Shown piece after piece: positions 62,192 to 64,000 of a stretch of 64,000 nt of DNA. Location: NCBI GenBank assembly GCA_018350325.1, contig JAEVLN010000014.1, positions 1,390,001-1,454,000 on the forward strand, in the 5' to 3' direction. The notes beneath the pieces were generated by a model. That model was not told where the DNA came from, ran no database searches, and worked only from the letters and a program-made list of their open reading frames with translations. The stretch's first letter is position 1, and every line of letters starts with the position of its first letter. The translations under genes and the position numbers were made by a program. The DNA comes from Globodera rostochiensis. Its lineage: Eukaryota; Nematoda; Chromadorea; Rhabditida; Heteroderidae.

Positions 62192-64000
62192 TTAGAATTT
62201 CCCGAGCTTTTTTGCCATTTGCACGCTCTTCTGTTTTCGGTATTCTTCGTAAATGTCAGCTTTCGAACCGAGTCCTCGGAATTGGTCCATTTTATCGCGA
62301 ACTTCGCCACCGCCCACGGGCTCTTCGATGCCCTCCAAATTAAAAAGCAGTATAAACTCGTTAACAAAAAAGTCTGTCAGACCTGCTCTTTGGCACCAAG
62401 GCCCTTCCCCTCCCAGCCCATCTTTGCCATCAGCTGAGCACCCTTGTTTGTTTCCCTGTTCAACGGCATCGCCGGCACTTTGAAGGAAATTGCCGCCGGT
62501 TTTGGTGCCCTGCAATGTTTAAGATTAGACTATTCACAGTCAACAAAATTTACGGTTTGATTGGAATGGCAAACCCGCCAAAACTTGGCCGGTCCTCGGG
62601 AGTTGGACTGCGCGATCGAGAACGTCGTCTGCGTTTAAGTGTTGGGCTAAAACGACCACATCTCTTACGCGGATTGTTGTTAATAAACAAAAACGAAAAA
62701 CCTCAGAGACTTTCGGTTCTGTGGAGAGGCGGATCTTGACCCGGATGATGACCTTGACCGGCTATTCCGCGATCCACTCGAGCTCTCGCTGCTGCTGTCG
62801 TCAGATGATGAATCGGACGATGATGAAGACGAGGGACTTCTCGAATCAACTTTTGCAGGTTTGCTAAAATAATCGAACAAAATAAGAAACAAAGTTGACA
62901 TGAAAACCAACCTCTTTTTCTTATTTTCAGTTGGCAGTGGTGGCACAAATTTGTTGGTGATCGCATCCTCAAATGTTTTGCCCTCGTCCTTCATCTTCGC
63001 CTCCAGCTTGACTTTCATCTCACTTTTCTTGATGTAATGCTCCAACAGTCCGTTCATCTCCCATCCGTCTGCATCCCGAACACAATCAACAGGCGGAGGC
63101 AGTTGCAAGGCACTATAGAAACGTTCAATTTCACGCACCAACTGTTCACTGGGCGGCTCGGGTGGCGGCAGACGAAGGTCTTTCTCATGCAATGAATTAT
63201 ACTTTAATGGGACTTTCGTTTAATAACAGAAAACAGGCCCAACCCATCGGTTAGGCTAAAAACCAACCGTTATATCTTCAAGTTTGATCAGCGGGACCAT
63301 CATGCCAGCTGGTAGTTCATAATAAGGAGCTTTTGGGATGAGATCAACTTGACGTTGTTGTGGTGGAGTAAAGTGTGGAATTGGCGGCCCTCCAGCGGCA
63401 GGGGGAAGAGGAGGAAAAGATGGAGCCATCGTTGCTGGACCATTCCCAAGGCATGCCGAGAGCACAGGCGGTCCATGTGGTGGCGGATTTATCTCAAGCA
63501 GTGATGGAATTTTATGTGGCGAATTAACGGAAGAAAGTGGCTTCGTCTGGTCGAAGCGGGAAGAACGCCGACGGAGCTGTTCCGCTTTCTCTCGCTCGGC
63601 CGCTTGGCGTTTGCGTTCAATTTCCAGTTTTTCTTTAAAATTAACATAATACGAAATGCAAAGAATATGGATCAATTGAACTGTAAAATCTTCAACCCGG
63701 ATAAAGAGTGTTTCATGGGAAGCGACTAGGTTTTCATGACTGCTGAAAGAGTGCGAAACAGAAAATTCTAACCTCGGTAATCTCTCAAAGAAGCATCCAG
63801 TTCCGCAACCTTCGTTAGCACATGCTGTTCGTACTCTTTGTGCTGTTTGGTGTACCCCCCGAGCGTCTCTCCGATCTCTTTGTCCACTTCCGCAGCCAAT
63901 TGGTGCTGCTCCGCCACGGTCGCCGTTTGTTCCGCCAACATTGTCGCGGATGGATTTCGCAATTGTTTGTAGCATCCGTCGTCAAAATATTTGTGACCCT
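62192..64000 (-). CDS. CHERP: CHERP-like G-patch/SR protein, 5' end outside the window
   Basis: The C-terminal part of CHERP on the minus strand, stop at 62192-62194. From the cut edge inward: coiled-coil segment (QTATVAEQHQLAAEVDKEIG), Lys/Arg/Glu-rich helix (KLEIERKRQAAEREKAEQLR), a Pro-rich stretch, then APYYELPAGMMVPLIKLED. PPPEPPSEQLVREIERFYSA and DADGWEMNGLLEHYIKKSE follow, then an SR/acidic Ser tract (SSSSDSSSDDSSSESSSGSR). The G-patch is NKGAQLMAKMGWEGKGLGAK, then GGGEVRDKMDQFRGLGSKAD and YEEYRKQKS. All these match human CHERP in order. CHERP associates with U2 snRNP/SF3b and affects splicing. The N-terminal SWAP and CID domains lie beyond position 64000. Confidence 0.92.

Overview
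The window is animal nuclear DNA, almost certainly from a nematode. Genes are split by many short GT-AG introns (mostly 40-60 nt). Two genes encode the nematode-type secreted DB cysteine module. The BBS1 gene carries a textbook nematode X-box 144 bp upstream of its start codon. Genes lie on both strands at about one per 2.4 kb. The species cannot be read from the sequence; a plant-parasitic tylenchid is only a guess. Nearly all identifications come from rebuilding spliced reading frames by hand and comparing them with known protein families from memory. Where exon coordinates are listed, reading-frame phase was checked at every junction.

Layout, left to right: SAMHD1-like dNTPase (-, 3' end cut by the window); an unrecognised acidic nuclear-type protein (-); DDOST/OST48 (-); TXNDC11-like thioredoxin-fold protein (+); an unrecognised 527-aa protein (+); a PX-PH phospholipase D (-); a continuous SPRTN-EME1 fusion gene (-); eIF3g (+); two DB-module secreted proteins (-); BBS1 (+); an unrecognised F-box-like 200-aa protein (+); a lone casein kinase 1 exon joined to a recent copy of the BBS1 3' end (+); MECR (+); RNF121 (-); POLD2, MRPL37 and NDUFA1 in a row (+, possible operon); an LDLa-domain membrane protein (-); a foldback element flanked by 11-bp direct repeats; a CLC chloride channel (+); an achaete-scute-like bHLH factor (+); RAP1 (-); PGAM5 (-); CPSF3 (+); and CHERP (-, 5' end cut).

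Most genes are single-copy housekeeping or cell-biology genes with no shared pathway. Two neighbours touch genome maintenance (SPRTN-EME1 and POLD2), two touch mRNA processing (CPSF3 and CHERP), and DDOST and TXNDC11 both act in ER protein maturation and start from one divergent promoter region. The most unusual object is the SPRTN-EME1 fusion: a DNA-protein-crosslink protease with SIM-like, PIP and SHP motifs whose reading frame runs, across 14 exons and without a stop, into the EME1 partner subunit of the MUS81 nuclease. Other notable features are the 0.5-kb BBS1 tail duplication next to an orphan kinase exon, the foldback element, and abundant poly-G/poly-C tracts and minisatellites inside introns.
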